64,000 bases of DNA, taken from assembly GCF_038051995.1 (NCBI RefSeq), contig NZ_CP150290.1:4454001-4518000 (forward strand). Reading direction: 5' to 3'. Positions 1 through 7,826 of the stretch are shown here, piece by piece. The translations under genes and the position numbers were made by a program. The first letter of the stretch is position 1. The number at the start of each line of letters is the position of its first letter. The notes beneath the pieces are model-generated. The model saw nothing but the letters and a program-made list of their open reading frames with translations. It was not told where the DNA came from and did no database searches. The stretch is from Paenibacillus sp. FSL H8-0537 (GTDB lineage: Bacteria; Bacillota; Bacilli; Paenibacillales; Paenibacillaceae).

Positions 1-360
1 CTGCTCTTCATCCTCCTGCAGCGCTTGATCATACAGCCCAATCGTAGCGAATTTTCCGCTTAAGACAATTTTGAAGGCGGTATCCTGACCATGCAGCTTC
101 TGCTGGAGCGATGTGCTGACCCAGCCTATGCTTTTGCGCAGCTCACGCAAATCGTATTCGCCAAATTTATGTCCCAGCACCGATACAGACCCAATCGTTG
201 GCCAAATATAGCCGTTAATCATATTTAAAAGCGTCGTCTTCCCGGAGCCGTTAAGCCCTAACAAACACCAGTGCTGACCCGCTTCAACCTGCCAATCAAT
301 CCCTTGAAGGACGATCTTTTCTTCCCGTTCCCAAGTTACGTTTTGAATGTCTATAATCAT
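1..360 (-). CDS. ABC transporter ATP-binding protein (partial, cut by window start)
   Basis: This is the N-terminal part of an ABC ATPase. The minus strand reads open from an ATG at 358-360 to the window edge. It begins MIIDIQNVTWEREEKIVLQG and carries a Walker A motif (GLNGSGKTT, about residues 35-43), followed by a Q-loop-like stretch (IGWVSTSLQQ). Such subunits couple ATP hydrolysis to transport or, in the YlmA-like group, to translation-linked functions. The substrate cannot be told from this fragment. A GGGAGGATGAG ribosome-binding site lies a few bases upstream of the ATG and supports this start. The Walker B and signature motifs would lie outside the window. Confidence 0.85.
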   Translation of the reverse strand, partial: MIIDIQNVTWEREEKIVLQGIDWQVEAGQHWCLLGLNGSGKTTLLNMINGYIWPTIGSVSVLGHKFGEYDLRELRKSIGWVSTSLQQKLHGQDTAFKIVLSGKFATIGLYDQALQEDEEQ

Positions 361-534
361 TGCTCTCATCCTCCCATGTAGTCTAAATTATATGTAAAGT
401 GACCGTAACATTCAATCCTTCAACACCACCCGCCTAGTGGGGCGACGTTGTGCCTCCACCCCCGAAATGAGCAATGTGGACGCGAACATGGTACAATAAT
501 AGCAGCAATAATGATATTAGGAGTGAGGGATCGC

Positions 535-1164
535 ATGCAGCGAGATATGATGAAGCAATGGGCGCACTTTTTTTTAACGTATAAATTTGCCTTGGATGAA
601 GTAGAGACGAAGCTGAATATTTTAAACGAGGAATTTCAATTTATTCATGACTACAACCCGATTGAGCATGTCAAAACGCGGATTAAAAACCCCGAAAGCG
701 TCATGGACAAGCTCCGCCGCAAAAATATGGATATTAACTTGGAAAATGCAAAAGAACATATTCGCGATATTGCTGGCGTTCGGGTCATCTGTTCTTTCTC
801 CACTGACATTTATCAAATACTGGAAATGATCAGCCAGCAAACCGATGTTAAAGTGATTGAAGTGAAGGATTATGTCCTCAATCCGAAGCCTAACGGCTAC
901 AAGAGCCTGCATCTCATCGTAGAAATCCCTGTCTTCCTGACGAACCGCATTGAAAATGTGCTTGTTGAAATTCAAATCCGCACGAGCGCGATGGATTTCT
1001 GGGCTAGTCTGGAGCATAAAATTTATTACAAATATAATGAAGGCATTCCTCCGGAAATTCAGCAGCAGCTGAAGGAATCCGCCGACATGATCAATTTGCT
1101 CGATAAACGCATGCTCGCTCTGAATCAAGAGGTACTTAAGCACCGCGAATTCGCGATAGAATAA
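535..1164 (+). CDS. relP: Small alarmone synthetase, RelP/YwaC type GTP pyrophosphokinase
   Basis: It transfers pyrophosphate from ATP to GDP or GTP to make (p)ppGpp, and has no hydrolase domain. The 209-aa length matches single-domain small alarmone synthetases. Visible family motifs are NPIEHVKTRIKNPES (about residue 41), HIRDIAGVRV (about 75), NPKPNGYKSLHL (about 116) and VEIQIRTSAMDFWASLEH (about 144), with the conserved E-x-Q-x-R-T. Overall it resembles YwaC more than YjbM. The open frame extends upstream to a TTG at 448, but the ATG at 535 has a GGAGTGAGG Shine-Dalgarno at suitable distance and gives the family length. The gene stands alone and is followed by a bidirectional terminator shared with the convergent gene. 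Confidence 0.9.
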   Translation: MQRDMMKQWAHFFLTYKFALDEVETKLNILNEEFQFIHDYNPIEHVKTRIKNPESVMDKLRRKNMDINLENAKEHIRDIAGVRVICSFSTDIYQILEMISQQTDVKVIEVKDYVLNPKPNGYKSLHLIVEIPVFLTNRIENVLVEIQIRTSAMDFWASLEHKIYYKYNEGIPPEIQQQLKESADMINLLDKRMLALNQEVLKHREFAIE

Positions 1165-1168
1165 TCGC

Positions 1169-1218
1169 AAAAAGCCTCCGGCACCGCTGTATAAGCGGAT
1201 GGCCGGAGGCTTTTTTTT
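1169..1218. terminator. Bidirectional intrinsic terminator
   Basis: Inverted repeat AAGCCTCCGGC / GCCGGAGGCTT with a T8 run on the plus strand and an A run on the left side, which becomes a U run on the minus strand. It lies between the convergent relP and the membrane protein ending at 1224, so it probably stops both. Confidence 0.9.
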
Positions 1219-1223
1219 CAAGG

Positions 1224-1673
1224 TCAGGTTATCGCGCGGTACAATGGAATAATGACAACAGCGAGCACAAAGGCAATGAGGCCAATTGTGACTGCCCATG
1301 ATCCAAGTCCCTTCGCCCCTTGTCTGTACGCAACAAAGCCAAGCACTGCTGCGGCTGCCCCCATTAGCGCGGGCCATAAAAACCATGAGACGATCGCAAA
1401 CACCAAACCGACCCAGCCCAGCGCGGTGCCTCCCGCGCTTTCCCTCACCGTATCCTCGCCTTCGCTTTTGCTTTCGCTGCGCGGTACATAAGATACGGGA
1501 ACGGGTACACCAGCGGCAAATTCCCCCGCCATTTCTTCATTGATATTACGGCTTGCACCGTTTATTTCTTCATCGGATAACAATGCTCTATGATGACGCT
1601 CTTCCAACGCTGCCTCGTCGTTTTGCTCCTTCTCCCCATGACTGCTGCCCTCTGTTTCATCCCAGCGTTCCAT
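1224..1673 (-). CDS. Small membrane protein of unknown function
   Basis: A 149-aa protein. Residues 1-80 are acidic, polar and probably disordered, with many Glu and Ser. Residues 84-149 form two or three hydrophobic segments (ALGWVGLVFAIVSWFLW, then LMGAAAAVLGFVAY, then AVTIGLIAFVLAVVIIPLY). This resembles the DUF4190-type helical hairpin of many small Bacillales proteins, but I cannot assign a function. The start has a good AGTGGAGGTGA ribosome-binding site. The soluble part is probably cytoplasmic. Confidence 0.75.
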   Translation of the reverse strand: MERWDETEGSSHGEKEQNDEAALEERHHRALLSDEEINGASRNINEEMAGEFAAGVPVPVSYVPRSESKSEGEDTVRESAGGTALGWVGLVFAIVSWFLWPALMGAAAAVLGFVAYRQGAKGLGSWAVTIGLIAFVLAVVIIPLYRAIT

Positions 1674-1761
1674 TTGGGCTCACCTCCACTTCATAAGCTT
1701 TGCCTTTCGATTCAAACCATCTTAGCCTGTCCTTCTCCACCTGACAGCCATCCCCAGCTGC

Positions 1762-1971
1762 TTAGCGCGCTTTAAAGGTATGGCAGCATGTTGCAGACGA
1801 CTTCGCCGCCTGGTCCTGATGCTGCAAGCCAAGCTCTTCAGCGGCAAATTCTGATCCAAAATCGGCACTTGCATGCTGATCAATATCAATCGCAATGGAA
1901 TCGGCGCCACAGTTATTACCTTCTGACCAAAACGTGCAATTCGATACGCTGCATGATACGCCCTTTGGCAT
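1762..1971 (-). CDS. DUF1540-type cysteine-rich small protein
   Basis: A 69-aa protein starting MPKGVSCSVSNCTFWSEGN. It has a cysteine cluster C-x4-C-x8-C near the N terminus and a second CC pair near the C terminus (SSATCCHTFKAR). This is the arrangement of DUF1540 proteins, which are small and probably metal-binding, often sporulation-linked in Bacillales. The function is unknown. The frame extends to 2019, but the ATG at 1971 follows a strong GCGGAGGTGA Shine-Dalgarno and puts the cysteine motif at the N terminus as usual for the family. Confidence 0.75.
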   Translation of the reverse strand: MPKGVSCSVSNCTFWSEGNNCGADSIAIDIDQHASADFGSEFAAEELGLQHQDQAAKSSATCCHTFKAR

Positions 1972-2025
1972 AAAAAAATCACCTCCGCTATCAAGTTTCC
2001 CTGAACGGAGGTGATTCATTCTGCC

Positions 2026-2526
2026 TTATTTTTGCCCCTGCATCCGACGCTGGGTCATGTAGTCTGTTTCGTAGTAGGCAAGCTCATCGCGCAGCTCTTC
2101 GTAAATTTTGGATAAAGACAATACGATATCGCGGGCTTCACGAACAGGCTTGAACAAGAAGCGAATCGCGTCTTGACCCGTGTATGCGTAGCGGCCATCT
2201 TCGGAATAACATTCATTTTTAGGATAGAAGAAGGCATTTACACATTGATGGTACACTTCGTACAAGGCACGTTCTGCAAAATCGTTATCAAAATTGGGGC
2301 GTCTGAGCAGTACTCCCAGCTTTTCAACCGAGACTTCAGAAAACACCAACAAATGTCTCAAATCGGATAGCAGGCCTTTGTAAAAATTTTGCGCCTCGTC
2401 ACTGCTTTGCTCCCCATTCAATTGTACGAGCGAATAGTGATTCAAAAATGGCTCCAATTGATTCACGGCTTCTTTTAGTTTAATACGGGTTGTCTCACTA
2501 AGTGGTTTGACATTAGTCGCTGGCAT
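2026..2526 (-). CDS. ypuI: YpuI-family (DUF3907) protein
   Basis: A 166-aa soluble, mostly helical protein of unknown biochemical role, resembling B. subtilis YpuI. Recognisable parts are the helical N-terminal half (TTRIKLKEAVNQLEPFLNHY), FYKGLLSDLRHLLVFSEV, and the aromatic-rich AFFYPKNECYSEDGRYAYTG. The ATG at 2526 is chosen over the upstream start at 2577 because AAAGGGGA lies just ahead of it. It is the first gene of a short minus-strand group with the DUF1540 and membrane proteins. It is divergent from the subtilase gene across about 200 bp. Confidence 0.7.
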   Translation of the reverse strand: MPATNVKPLSETTRIKLKEAVNQLEPFLNHYSLVQLNGEQSSDEAQNFYKGLLSDLRHLLVFSEVSVEKLGVLLRRPNFDNDFAERALYEVYHQCVNAFFYPKNECYSEDGRYAYTGQDAIRFLFKPVREARDIVLSLSKIYEELRDELAYYETDYMTQRRMQGQK

Positions 2527-2733
2527 AGGTAGTTCCCCTTTCTTCAATCCAAACAAGCTTAAACGTTGCAAGATCATAAAACTCTAGGCATCAACATAGT
2601 ACCACAAATTACTTGCAGATGGTACTGGAGAAACGTTGATTGTGCCGCATATTTTCTGGATTTTAAAGCGAACCTATACATCAAACAGGCTCATGCTGTT
2701 ATTCCAGCTGTCATTTAATGGAGGTTTGCGCAA

Positions 2734-4614
2734 ATGAAAAAGAAATGGATCGGCGTCTTTACCGTGCTTGTTGCGGCGACGCTGCTGATTCCGACTGCAC
2801 CTTTGTTTCTTCCTCAAGGCAATAGACCGACTGCCCCTGTCAAAAGCTTGTCTGCCGACCAGGAGAAGCAGCATAAGCTGCGCACGCTTAATCGGGATAT
2901 GGAGGCCACTTCTTTTCTGTGCGTCTCTGAATGCACCAAAGAATTTTATAAGCTGATGGACACGAGCCAGGCCGGGAAAACCCGGAAAACAGGAAAAACA
3001 TTGTCGACCAAGCACGTTACCAGCATGATGAACATGCATAAGCATATGTCCTACATCCGCTTGATGAACGGAGAGCGAAGCGTACAGCGCGGTGCCATTC
3101 CTTCTAACTCCGGCAAAAGCGAAGTAGAAGCAGCTGCGGCAGCCGTCAAGCAGGGCAAAACCTATGAATCCAAGCCATTTGTAAATGAGAGTGGCAGCCG
3201 TTTCATCGTGCTCGGGGTTCCCCATCAGAAATACCGCGGCATGGGCGTCGTTGGCGTCATTAAGCAGGATATTGTCACCCAGGTGGAGCGCCATCAGAAG
3301 CGCAATTTGCGGCTTGTCCCCTATCCAAGCGAAGGCAACTACCGAATTGAGTCGGTTATTCCGAATACGAACCGTGATACAACGGTACAGACCGGGGAAG
3401 ACAATGGAAATTCCAGCCATTACCATGTGAAGGATGTTGTGGTCCATTTTGCCGAGAAGGTAACCGATGAGCAGCTTGAAAAAATGAAGCAATCCGTTAA
3501 CGCTGTTTCCGTCAACCAAATTAATCAGATCGACAATACCTATGTGTTCCGTTCCAAAAATATGGAAGCGAAGCAAATGAAGGAATATTTCAGCCGCTCC
3601 TGGAAAACGGAATATGTCGAGCCTCACTATTTATATATGACGAATGAAACAAATAATGACGGCGACAGCGGGGACGTCATTCCCAATGACGCGCTGTATG
3701 CCAAATATCAATGGAATTTACCCTCCATTGAAACGGAGAAAGGCTGGAAGCTGTCGAGGGGCAGTGATCAGGTCATTGTAGCGGTACTGGACACTGGCGT
3801 ACAATTGGATCATCCCGATTTGCAGGGCAAGCTGCTGGATGGCACCAACATTGTCGACAGCGAGGCTGAGCCGGATGATGATGTCGGTCACGGTACGCAT
3901 GTAGCTGGCATCATTGGTGCATCCGTCAACAATGGCGAGGGTGTCGCCGGCTTATCCTGGTACAACAAGGTGATGCCAGTCAAGGTGCTCGACAGCAGCG
4001 GTGCGGGCTCAACCTACTCGGTCGCTCAAGGGCTGATCTGGGCAACTGACCATGGCGCCAAGGTGATTAATATGAGTCTCGGCAATTATGCTCAGGCTGA
4101 TTTCCTGCATGATGCAATCAAATATGCGTATGATCATGACGTAGTCCTCATCGCCGCCAGCGGCAATGACAATACGGATCGCCCAGGCTATCCAGCCGCT
4201 TATCCGGAAGTATTCGCTGTTGCGGCAACAGATTCCGCGCAGAAAAAAGCCTCTTTCTCCAACTACGGCGACTATATTGATGTGGCTGCACCGGGAGACA
4301 GCATTGCCAGCACGTACCCTGGAGGCCAATATGCGGCGCTCTCCGGCACCTCAATGGCAAGTCCGCATGTAGCGGCGCTAGCTGGTCTCATTCGGTCCGT
4401 CAATCCGGATTTGACGAATGAGGAAGTGATGGAAATTATGCGCAAATCGGCCGTTGATCTGGGCGATCCTGGTAAGGATGTTTATTTTGGTTACGGAGAA
4501 ATAGACATTGATCGTGCTCTCAAAGCCGCAATGAACTTTAATACGGCACTCCAGACGTACCCGGACAAGACGAAAAACCGTCTCAATTCCATCACGCGCA
4601 AATACGAGAAATAA
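2734..4614 (+). CDS. S8 family serine peptidase (subtilase) with large N-terminal extension
   Basis: A 626-aa secreted or membrane-anchored protease. Residues 5-27 are a hydrophobic signal or anchor segment. Residues about 45-220 form an unassigned domain with a sensor-like feel (SRFIVLGVPHQKYRGMGVVG). Residues about 228-300 look like an inhibitor I9-type propeptide. Residues about 325-600 are the catalytic domain, with Asp353 (VAVLDTGVQLDHPDL), His386 (GHGTHVAGI), oxyanion Asn478 (AASGNDN) and Ser540 (SGTSMASPHVAALAG). The triad is complete, so it should be active. Only two Cys are seen early in the extension. The start has TGGAGGTTTGCGCAA before the ATG. The 170-aa extension before the propeptide is longer than in classical subtilisins. 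Confidence 0.9.
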   Translation: MKKKWIGVFTVLVAATLLIPTAPLFLPQGNRPTAPVKSLSADQEKQHKLRTLNRDMEATSFLCVSECTKEFYKLMDTSQAGKTRKTGKTLSTKHVTSMMNMHKHMSYIRLMNGERSVQRGAIPSNSGKSEVEAAAAAVKQGKTYESKPFVNESGSRFIVLGVPHQKYRGMGVVGVIKQDIVTQVERHQKRNLRLVPYPSEGNYRIESVIPNTNRDTTVQTGEDNGNSSHYHVKDVVVHFAEKVTDEQLEKMKQSVNAVSVNQINQIDNTYVFRSKNMEAKQMKEYFSRSWKTEYVEPHYLYMTNETNNDGDSGDVIPNDALYAKYQWNLPSIETEKGWKLSRGSDQVIVAVLDTGVQLDHPDLQGKLLDGTNIVDSEAEPDDDVGHGTHVAGIIGASVNNGEGVAGLSWYNKVMPVKVLDSSGAGSTYSVAQGLIWATDHGAKVINMSLGNYAQADFLHDAIKYAYDHDVVLIAASGNDNTDRPGYPAAYPEVFAVAATDSAQKKASFSNYGDYIDVAAPGDSIASTYPGGQYAALSGTSMASPHVAALAGLIRSVNPDLTNEEVMEIMRKSAVDLGDPGKDVYFGYGEIDIDRALKAAMNFNTALQTYPDKTKNRLNSITRKYEK

Positions 4615-4678
4615 ACTGATGGGAGGCTGAGCGGGCATGGCGTTTGCGCTGCTTGGCAGCGAGTCTGCATAAGACATG

Positions 4679-4727
4679 AAAAGCATGGCATTGAAGCAGC
4701 TCACTAGCTTCCTGTCATGCTTTTTTT
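4679..4727. terminator. Intrinsic terminator between convergent genes
   Basis: AAAAGCATG (4679-4687) pairs with CATGCTTTT, and an inner GAAGC/GCTTC pair extends the hairpin. T7 follows on the plus strand (4721-4727) and an A run precedes it. It serves the subtilase gene and possibly the convergent DUF488 gene. Confidence 0.8.
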
Positions 4728-5151
4728 AAAACAGCTTTATCTGCTCGATTAATATCGGATTAAGCTCCTCGGACTTCACCCCGTATGGCGCAAAAAATTC
4801 GCCGACCAGGCGGCGATGGCAATAACGATGGTCATGGCAAAAACAGAGCAGCACCACATGGCTGCCCTCCAGCAGCATGCGGTAAACCTGGCGAAGCGCC
4901 TCAAGCTTGCGATCGAATTGCAGCTCCGCTACAAAGCGCTCTTCATATTTCGGCCACCATGCGAAATCAGCATCTTCTTTTCGCCCATCAAGCGAAAACT
5001 GGAATAAATCCTGCGAAGGCGCCAAGGCATGGCACATGATCACATCCGCAATATCCATCTCCGCTCGCGTAATCATCAGCTTTTTCGCTGCGAAATTTAT
5101 TTTTTTCAAGCCATTTAAATTGCTCGTATACAGCTTGCCTGAAGGCAGCAT
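4726..5151 (-). CDS. DUF488 family protein
   Basis: A 141-aa soluble protein of the DUF488 family, whose biochemical role is not established. Visible features are the N-terminal MLPSGKLYTSNLNGLKKI, a basic and aromatic middle (DADFAWWPKYEERFVAEL), and the C-terminal HVVLLCFCHDHRYCHRRLVGEF. The last contains the Cys/His cluster C-x-C-x4-YCHR typical of the family. The ATG at 5151 follows TAGGAGGTTGATTCAT. The frame opens a further 9 codons upstream without a better ribosome site. A strong terminator lies just upstream, so the gene is probably transcribed separately from rnpB. Confidence 0.75.
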   Translation of the reverse strand: MLPSGKLYTSNLNGLKKINFAAKKLMITRAEMDIADVIMCHALAPSQDLFQFSLDGRKEDADFAWWPKYEERFVAELQFDRKLEALRQVYRMLLEGSHVVLLCFCHDHRYCHRRLVGEFFAPYGVKSEELNPILIEQIKLF

Positions 5152-5176
5152 ATGAATCAACCTCCTACGAAAATGC

Positions 5177-5229
5177 AAAAAAGAGATGCAGGGCCGTTAG
5201 CTCCCGAAGGAACGTCCACTAACATCTCT
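5177..5229 (-). terminator. Intrinsic terminator downstream of rnpB and its repeats
   Basis: Read on the minus strand, AGAGATG pairs with CATCTCT, with an inner GTTAG/CTAAC pair, followed by T6. It is the first good terminator after rnpB and lies about 240 nt past the mature 3' end, so the repeats would be in the primary transcript unless it is cut earlier. Confidence 0.75.
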
Positions 5230-5254
5230 ATAATCGCAAATGACGAATGGTTCA

Positions 5255-5355
5255 AAATATAAGAATTTATAAGTTTCACACTTATCATTAGGCTTATATT
5301 TCTCGGATTGAAACGTGCCTTGTCGCCAAAGGACGGCGATAGCCGTTTCACCTTG
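5255..5355 (-). repeat. ~100-bp two-hairpin dispersed repeat, copy A1
   Basis: A 101-bp unit. In minus-strand reading it has a GC-rich arm (CAAGGTGAAACGGC ... CGCC-TCCTTT-GGCG ... CGTTTCAATCCGAGA), then an AT-rich arm (AAATATAAG ... CTTATATTT). Each arm can fold back on itself. The same unit recurs at 5356-5455, 37245-37343, 55374-55474 and, in part, 55475-55536. Confidence 0.85.
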
Positions 5356-5455
5356 AAATATAAGAATTTATAAGTTTTTCACGTATAAATTAGGCTTATA
5401 TTTCTCCGACAAAGCTCTTCGCATCCCAGAAGGACAACGAAGTCGTTTTTGCTTG
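5356..5455 (-). repeat. ~100-bp two-hairpin dispersed repeat, copy A2 (diverged GC arm)
   Basis: In tandem with A1 and of almost the same length. The AT-rich arm is well conserved (AAATATAAGAATTTATAAG ... GGCTTATATTTCTC). The GC arm has changed but keeps a foldback (CGACTTCG ... CGAAG ... TCG). It ends about 15 bp from the 3' end of rnpB. Confidence 0.75.
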
Positions 5456-5469
5456 TTTAAGTTCGTTAC

Positions 5470-5876
5470 GGAAAGTTTGCCGTAAGCCGGGTTCTGTACT
5501 TTCAGTGGTCCAAACGGTGACGACCCTCCCACTAAGAAAGCGACAATCATCTATCTACGCCGCCTATTGCTAAGCGGCTCCAGCAACCAACCCGGACGTG
5601 CCTCAGGCTAAGGCCGCAGCTCGAAGCTGCAACGTCCTCTCGGTCTTGCTCCAGATGGGGTTTACCAGGAATACAGTCACCTGTACTCCTCGTGGTCTCT
5701 TACACCACGGTTCCACCCTTGCCTGTGCTGGCACGAAGCCAGCCATCGGCGGTCCATTTCTGTGGCACTATCCTTCAGCTCGCGCTGACTGGACGTTATC
5801 CAGCATCCTGCCTTGCGGAGCCCGGACTTTCCTCTCGCGGCAACAAGGCCGCCAGCGATTGTCTGTCAAACTTTCC
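5470..5876 (-). ncRNA. rnpB: RNase P RNA, type B
   Basis: The catalytic RNA that cuts 5' leaders from pre-tRNAs, working with protein RnpA. On the minus strand it shows the conserved GAGAGGAAAGTCCGGGCTCC near the 5' side, then GACCGAGAGGACGTTGC, and ACAGAACCCGGCTTACGGC near the 3' side. The ends pair (GGAAAGTTTG with CAAACTTTCC), closing helix P1. The length of about 407 nt fits Bacillus-type RNase P RNA. Ends are set by the P1 pairing and may be off by a few bases. Confidence 0.95.
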
Positions 5877-5888
5877 GGTGCATCAACC

Positions 5889-5917
5889 AGTATACAAGGT
5901 ATTGGCGTAAAGCTCAA
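5889..5917 (-). promoter_or_regulatory. Sigma-A-type promoter of rnpB
   Basis: On the minus strand, TTGAGC (5912-5917), 17-bp spacer, TATACT (5889-5894). The predicted start falls a few bases before the P1 5' strand of rnpB. The promoter abuts the 3' end of yqfO (stop at 5950). Confidence 0.75.
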
Positions 5918-5949
5918 GCTTTAATCTTTTTCCAAGCTACCGCTTGGCT

Positions 5950-7071
5950 TTATACAAATGTAAAAGGCTCTGTATGGATCGCAGAGGCGAGCGCCTTCGT
6001 GTCCGATTTGCGCGACTGCAGCTGCACATTAAGCCAATCGGCTGTGCGCTGCTTCATTATTTTTTCCACATTATGGCCAGGATCAATAATCGCAATGCCC
6101 ACAGCGAGTGCATCATGAGCGGTATGATAGTCAATATCACCCGTAATGAGCACATCGGCTCCGGCAAAAATCGCATGGCGAACGTAGCGCGCCCCTGAGC
6201 CGCCCAGTACAGCGACCTTGCGCACTTCACGACCTGCTTCACCAACTACTCGAACAACGGGTACCTCGAATGCCTGCTTCACGCGCTCTGTAAGCTCAGC
6301 AAGCGTTACAGGCTCGCTCAGCTTACCCGCTCTGCCTAGTCCAACTGAACGGCCGGTTAAATCGATTTCGTACAAGTCATAAGCAACCTCATCGTAAGGA
6401 TGGGCTTTCAGCATCGCTTGTAAGGCTTTGCGCTTTAAGCTGTCAGGGACAACGACCTCAAGACGGACCTCTGCTGTTTTTTCCAGCTTGCCAGGAGCGC
6501 CAATGTACGGCGTCGTTCCTTCCCCAGGCAAAAACGTTCCCGTTCCTTCGGTTATAAAGCTGCAGCGGCTGTAATCGCCGATTTGACCGCCTCCTGCGCT
6601 CCAGATCGCCTCCAGCACCTTTTCCTCATGCCCTTTAGGGACGAACACGACGAGCTTATTCCATTGGTCCGTATGCACTTCCTCCAGGCACACACGCCCT
6701 TCCGGCTTAATACCGACCAAATCCGCCATCCAATCGTTAATGCCGCCATCTGTTACGTCCAGATTGGTGTGGGAGATGTACACCGCTATATCATTTTTGA
6801 TCAGCTTCTCATACAGCTTGCCTGCTGGCGTAGACGTATCAAGCTTTGAGAGCGGGCGGAAAATAATCGCATGGTGGGCAATAATCAGTTCTGCCCCAGC
6901 AGCAATCGCTTCGTCCACGACCTCATCCGTTACGTCGAGAGCCACGAGAATATGGCTAATGGGCTTAGCCAGCGTTCCTAGCTGCAGACCGATTTTATCA
7001 TTTTCTACCGCATAATGCTTTGGAGCCAGCTGCTCCATTATTTGGACGACGGTGTGTCCATTGGCAAGCAT
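5950..7071 (-). CDS. yqfO: Nif3/DUF34 family dinuclear metal-centre protein YqfO
   Basis: A 373-aa protein of the NIF3 family, hexameric proteins with a two-metal site whose substrate is still debated. N-terminal metal ligands are visible in LIIAHHAIIF (His66-His67). C-terminal ligands are in GDIDYHTAHDA and DPGHNVEKIM. The middle insertion (about residues 130-230, with YDEVAYDLY) is the PII/CutA-like domain found in Bacillus YqfO, which explains the length. The start overlaps the end of trmK by 34 bp and has AAGGAGGTG ahead of it, which suggests coupled translation. The same pair is adjacent in B. subtilis downstream of sigA. Confidence 0.9.
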   Translation of the reverse strand: MLANGHTVVQIMEQLAPKHYAVENDKIGLQLGTLAKPISHILVALDVTDEVVDEAIAAGAELIIAHHAIIFRPLSKLDTSTPAGKLYEKLIKNDIAVYISHTNLDVTDGGINDWMADLVGIKPEGRVCLEEVHTDQWNKLVVFVPKGHEEKVLEAIWSAGGGQIGDYSRCSFITEGTGTFLPGEGTTPYIGAPGKLEKTAEVRLEVVVPDSLKRKALQAMLKAHPYDEVAYDLYEIDLTGRSVGLGRAGKLSEPVTLAELTERVKQAFEVPVVRVVGEAGREVRKVAVLGGSGARYVRHAIFAGADVLITGDIDYHTAHDALAVGIAIIDPGHNVEKIMKQRTADWLNVQLQSRKSDTKALASAIHTEPFTFV

Positions 7072-7826
7072 GCGAGCACCTCCTTCATAATCGTCATTTC
7101 ATGACGCAGCTGCGCCAGCTTTCCAGCTGCTTCCGGCTGCTCTGAAAGGGACAAGCTTTGGCATACGCGTTCCAGCTTTTCAAGCTCCGCCTGCCATTTT
7201 TGATGAAATACGGGAATCGGCTTACGCAGCAAAAAAGGCCCCATCCGCACGAGCAGAGCTAAGCGAATTTCCTCAGGCAAGGAGTCTGGCAATAAGGACG
7301 TATCATAAACTTTAGCGTTATGCTCCTTGCTCTCTTGGCCATCTTGCTTCTGAGCATGGAGAACCTCGTAAATCTTTCCGTCCTCCTCCATGATCGTCTC
7401 AGCAAGCAGCGACCAGCCGTGCTCAAGCAGCCAGCTTCTGACCCGGTCCTCGCCAACATTGGGCTGAAGCACCAGTTCTTTAACGCCTTCGAGCTTGCCA
7501 GCCTGATAGCCAGCCTCCAAAATATCGCTCATTAAGGCGCCGCCCATGCCCGCAATCGTTACCGTGTCAACCTCCAGCGGCTGAATGACGGATAAGCCAT
7601 CTCCTTGGCGAACATCGAGCTTATGGAGCAGCCCAACGGCTGCTCCCTGCCTGCGAGCCGCATCAAACGGCCCTTTATTTAATTCTCCGGCAATCGCCGA
7701 AGGCACTATTTCCGCTTGCAGCAAATAAACAGGCAGCTGCGCATGATCTGAGCCAATATCAGCTATACGCGAGCCCGCTGTTACATATCCCGCAATCGTT
7801 TGTAATCGGTTAGAAAGTTTCAACAT
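7038..7826 (-). CDS. trmK: tRNA (adenine(22)-N(1))-methyltransferase TrmK
   Basis: A 262-aa SAM-dependent enzyme that methylates N1 of A22 in bacterial tRNAs. It begins MLKLSNRLQTIAGYVTAGSR. The SAM-binding motif ADIGSDHAQLPVYL lies at about residues 22-35. The later motif DTVTIAGMGGALMSDILE is diagnostic for the TrmK/COG2384 family. The C-terminal third is helical. The start ATG overlaps the stop of the upstream membrane gene as TAATG. The frame extends 7 codons further up, but the coupled ATG matches family N termini. In B. subtilis the orthologue yqfN occupies the same place before yqfO. Confidence 0.9.
   Translation of the reverse strand: MLKLSNRLQTIAGYVTAGSRIADIGSDHAQLPVYLLQAEIVPSAIAGELNKGPFDAARRQGAAVGLLHKLDVRQGDGLSVIQPLEVDTVTIAGMGGALMSDILEAGYQAGKLEGVKELVLQPNVGEDRVRSWLLEHGWSLLAETIMEEDGKIYEVLHAQKQDGQESKEHNAKVYDTSLLPDSLPEEIRLALLVRMGPFLLRKPIPVFHQKWQAELEKLERVCQSLSLSEQPEAAGKLAQLRHEMTIMKEVLACLPMDTPSSK

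Noticed and set aside
2674-3627. Long minus-strand open frame (317 codons) opposite the subtilase gene
   Set aside because: It is a codon-composition shadow. The plus-strand frame encodes a complete protease with all catalytic motifs, and the antisense product has no ribosome site or family features.
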